This document shows, piece after piece, positions 21,997 through 22,739 of a stretch of 22,739 nt of DNA (position 1 is the first letter of the stretch; each line of letters starts with the position of its first letter). The DNA is taken from positions 1 through 22,739 of the forward strand of contig SCUC01000695.1 of assembly GCA_004322375.1 (NCBI GenBank), in the 5' to 3' direction. A program made the translations under genes and the position numbers. The notes below the pieces were generated by a model. It was not told the DNA's origin, searched no databases, and saw nothing but the letters and a program-made list of their open reading frames with translations. This DNA is from Bacteroidota bacterium (lineage in GTDB: Bacteria > Bacteroidota > Ignavibacteria > UBA10030 > SZUA-254).

Positions 21997-22739
21997 ATGG
22001 CGCGCACATTCATTTTCTGTATTTTAATTATTACCAATATTTCTTTTCTCGTTTCTCAGGAACCTTTCAATGGTGATGATGAAAAACTTCTTATCAAGCA
22101 AGAGATAGAACGATACAAAGGTAGATTTTTTCAACAGCAATCCACTCTTGCTGAAGACAGGATTGACGTAACCTATTACAAGCTCGATATAACCGTCACA
22201 ACCTCGCCACAGTATATTAGCGGCGTAGTAACAATGGATGCCGTGGCATTAGTAAACGGGTTGAGTTCAATTACGCTTGACTTGATGAATTCTCTTAGTG
22301 TGGATTCTTGTTTTGTCGGGAGCGTCGAAGTCGGCGTTGTTCAGGGCGCGTCTTCGTTCAATGTTACGCTTGATAGGACATATAATCTAGGTGAATCTTT
22401 TCGCGCTGAAATTTATTATCAGGGCATTCCGGGAAGCAGCGGTTTCGGGAGCTTTGAATTTTCATCTCATGCCGGCACTCCCTGGGTATGGAGCCTGAGT
22501 GAGCCGTACGGCGCAAAAGATTGGTGGCCCTGCAAGGATCATCCGATGGACAAAGCCGACTCCGCGGAAATTGTCGTTACGTGTGATAGCGAATATAAAG
22601 TCGGGTCTAACGGAAAGCTGCTCGGCGTTACCGATAATGGAAACGGCACGTCAACACATCACTGGAAGGAAAGTTTCCCAATTTCGACATACCTGATTTC
22701 AATCGCAATAACAAACTATGCAGAATTTTCAAACTGGTT
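21997..22739 (+). CDS. M1-family metallo-aminopeptidase, N-terminal part (cut by window end)
   Basis: The frame is open to the last base, giving 247 residues. The ATG at 21997 follows AGGA (21984-21987) and starts an export signal MARTFIFCILIITNISFLVS|Q. The visible part is the N-terminal beta-sandwich of M1 peptidases: YYKLDITVTTSPQYISGVVT near residues 62-81, then SLSEPYGAKDWWPCKDHPMD with DWWPCKDHP at 175-183, and KADSAEIVV after it. The catalytic GAMEN and HEXXH segments would lie beyond the window, so activity cannot be judged. It is secreted, so a role in peptide use outside the cytoplasm is likely. It is separated from the cytochrome cluster by a strong terminator and is probably unrelated to it. 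Confidence 0.88.
   Translation, partial: MARTFIFCILIITNISFLVSQEPFNGDDEKLLIKQEIERYKGRFFQQQSTLAEDRIDVTYYKLDITVTTSPQYISGVVTMDAVALVNGLSSITLDLMNSLSVDSCFVGSVEVGVVQGASSFNVTLDRTYNLGESFRAEIYYQGIPGSSGFGSFEFSSHAGTPWVWSLSEPYGAKDWWPCKDHPMDKADSAEIVVTCDSEYKVGSNGKLLGVTDNGNGTSTHHWKESFPISTYLISIAITNYAEFSNW

Noticed and set aside
21786..22037. Minus-strand frame of 83 codons upstream of the M1 peptidase
   Set aside because: It crosses the REP-like hairpins, the sigma-54-like element and the peptidase start; composition looks random.
1..22739. CRISPR array, tRNA, rRNA, prophage or intact insertion sequence
   Set aside because: No regularly spaced repeats, no cloverleaf or rRNA-like stretch and no transposase or integrase frame is seen; only small palindromic repeats occur.

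Overview
The window reads as part of the chromosome of a Gram-negative bacterium built for respiration through multiheme c-type cytochromes, probably with extracellular electron transfer. All supported genes are on the + strand. I count 43 haem c attachment motifs in six proteins, including three non-canonical ones (CX3CH, CX4CH, CX5CH). Outer-membrane barrels, a System I haem lyase (CcmF), sigma-54 promoter elements and clear Shine-Dalgarno sites at several genes fit a member of the Bacteroidota/Chlorobi/Ignavibacteria (FCB) group or a similar metal-reducing lineage. That placement is inference; no rRNA or other marker is present.

Layout. 1-2154: a palindromic intergenic repeat, a long acyl-CoA dehydrogenase, a heptamer tandem repeat and a 70-aa orphan. 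2215-11869: seven tightly packed genes that look like one operon: a heptahaem NapC/NirT-type inner-membrane cytochrome (ImcH-like architecture), a Rieske protein, a fused cytochrome b, an 11-haem membrane-anchored cytochrome, CcmF, a histidine kinase with a haem c motif in its periplasmic sensor domain, and an NtrC-family sigma-54 activator. 11870-12608: two near-identical palindromic enhancer-like sites (GGGTGAWTTCACSC), each about 87-90 bp upstream of a sigma-54 type promoter. The first promoter serves a stand-alone receiver protein, the second an operon of octahaem cytochrome, small outer-membrane barrel and NHL-repeat lipoprotein. 15663-21502: a separately expressed secreted tetrahaem cytochrome resembling the OmcE-type filament cytochromes, a 548-aa outer-membrane barrel, a second NHL protein and a dodecahaem cytochrome. 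21503-21996: a strong terminator, a cluster of small REP-like hairpins and a sigma-54 type promoter. 21997-end: the start of an M1-family aminopeptidase.

Working model (inference): menaquinol is oxidised in the inner membrane by the heptahaem protein and/or the Rieske/cytochrome b pair. Electrons cross the periplasm through the 11- and 8-haem cytochromes, pass the outer membrane through barrel/cytochrome conduits, and reach the tetra- and dodecahaem cytochromes at the surface, with NHL propellers as scaffolds. The haem-bearing kinase and its sigma-54 partner would sense redox state and switch on the conduit through the repeated palindromes. The most notable points are this regulatory circuit, the candidate cytochrome filament gene, and a bc-type module with no cytochrome c1 but two large multihaem proteins.
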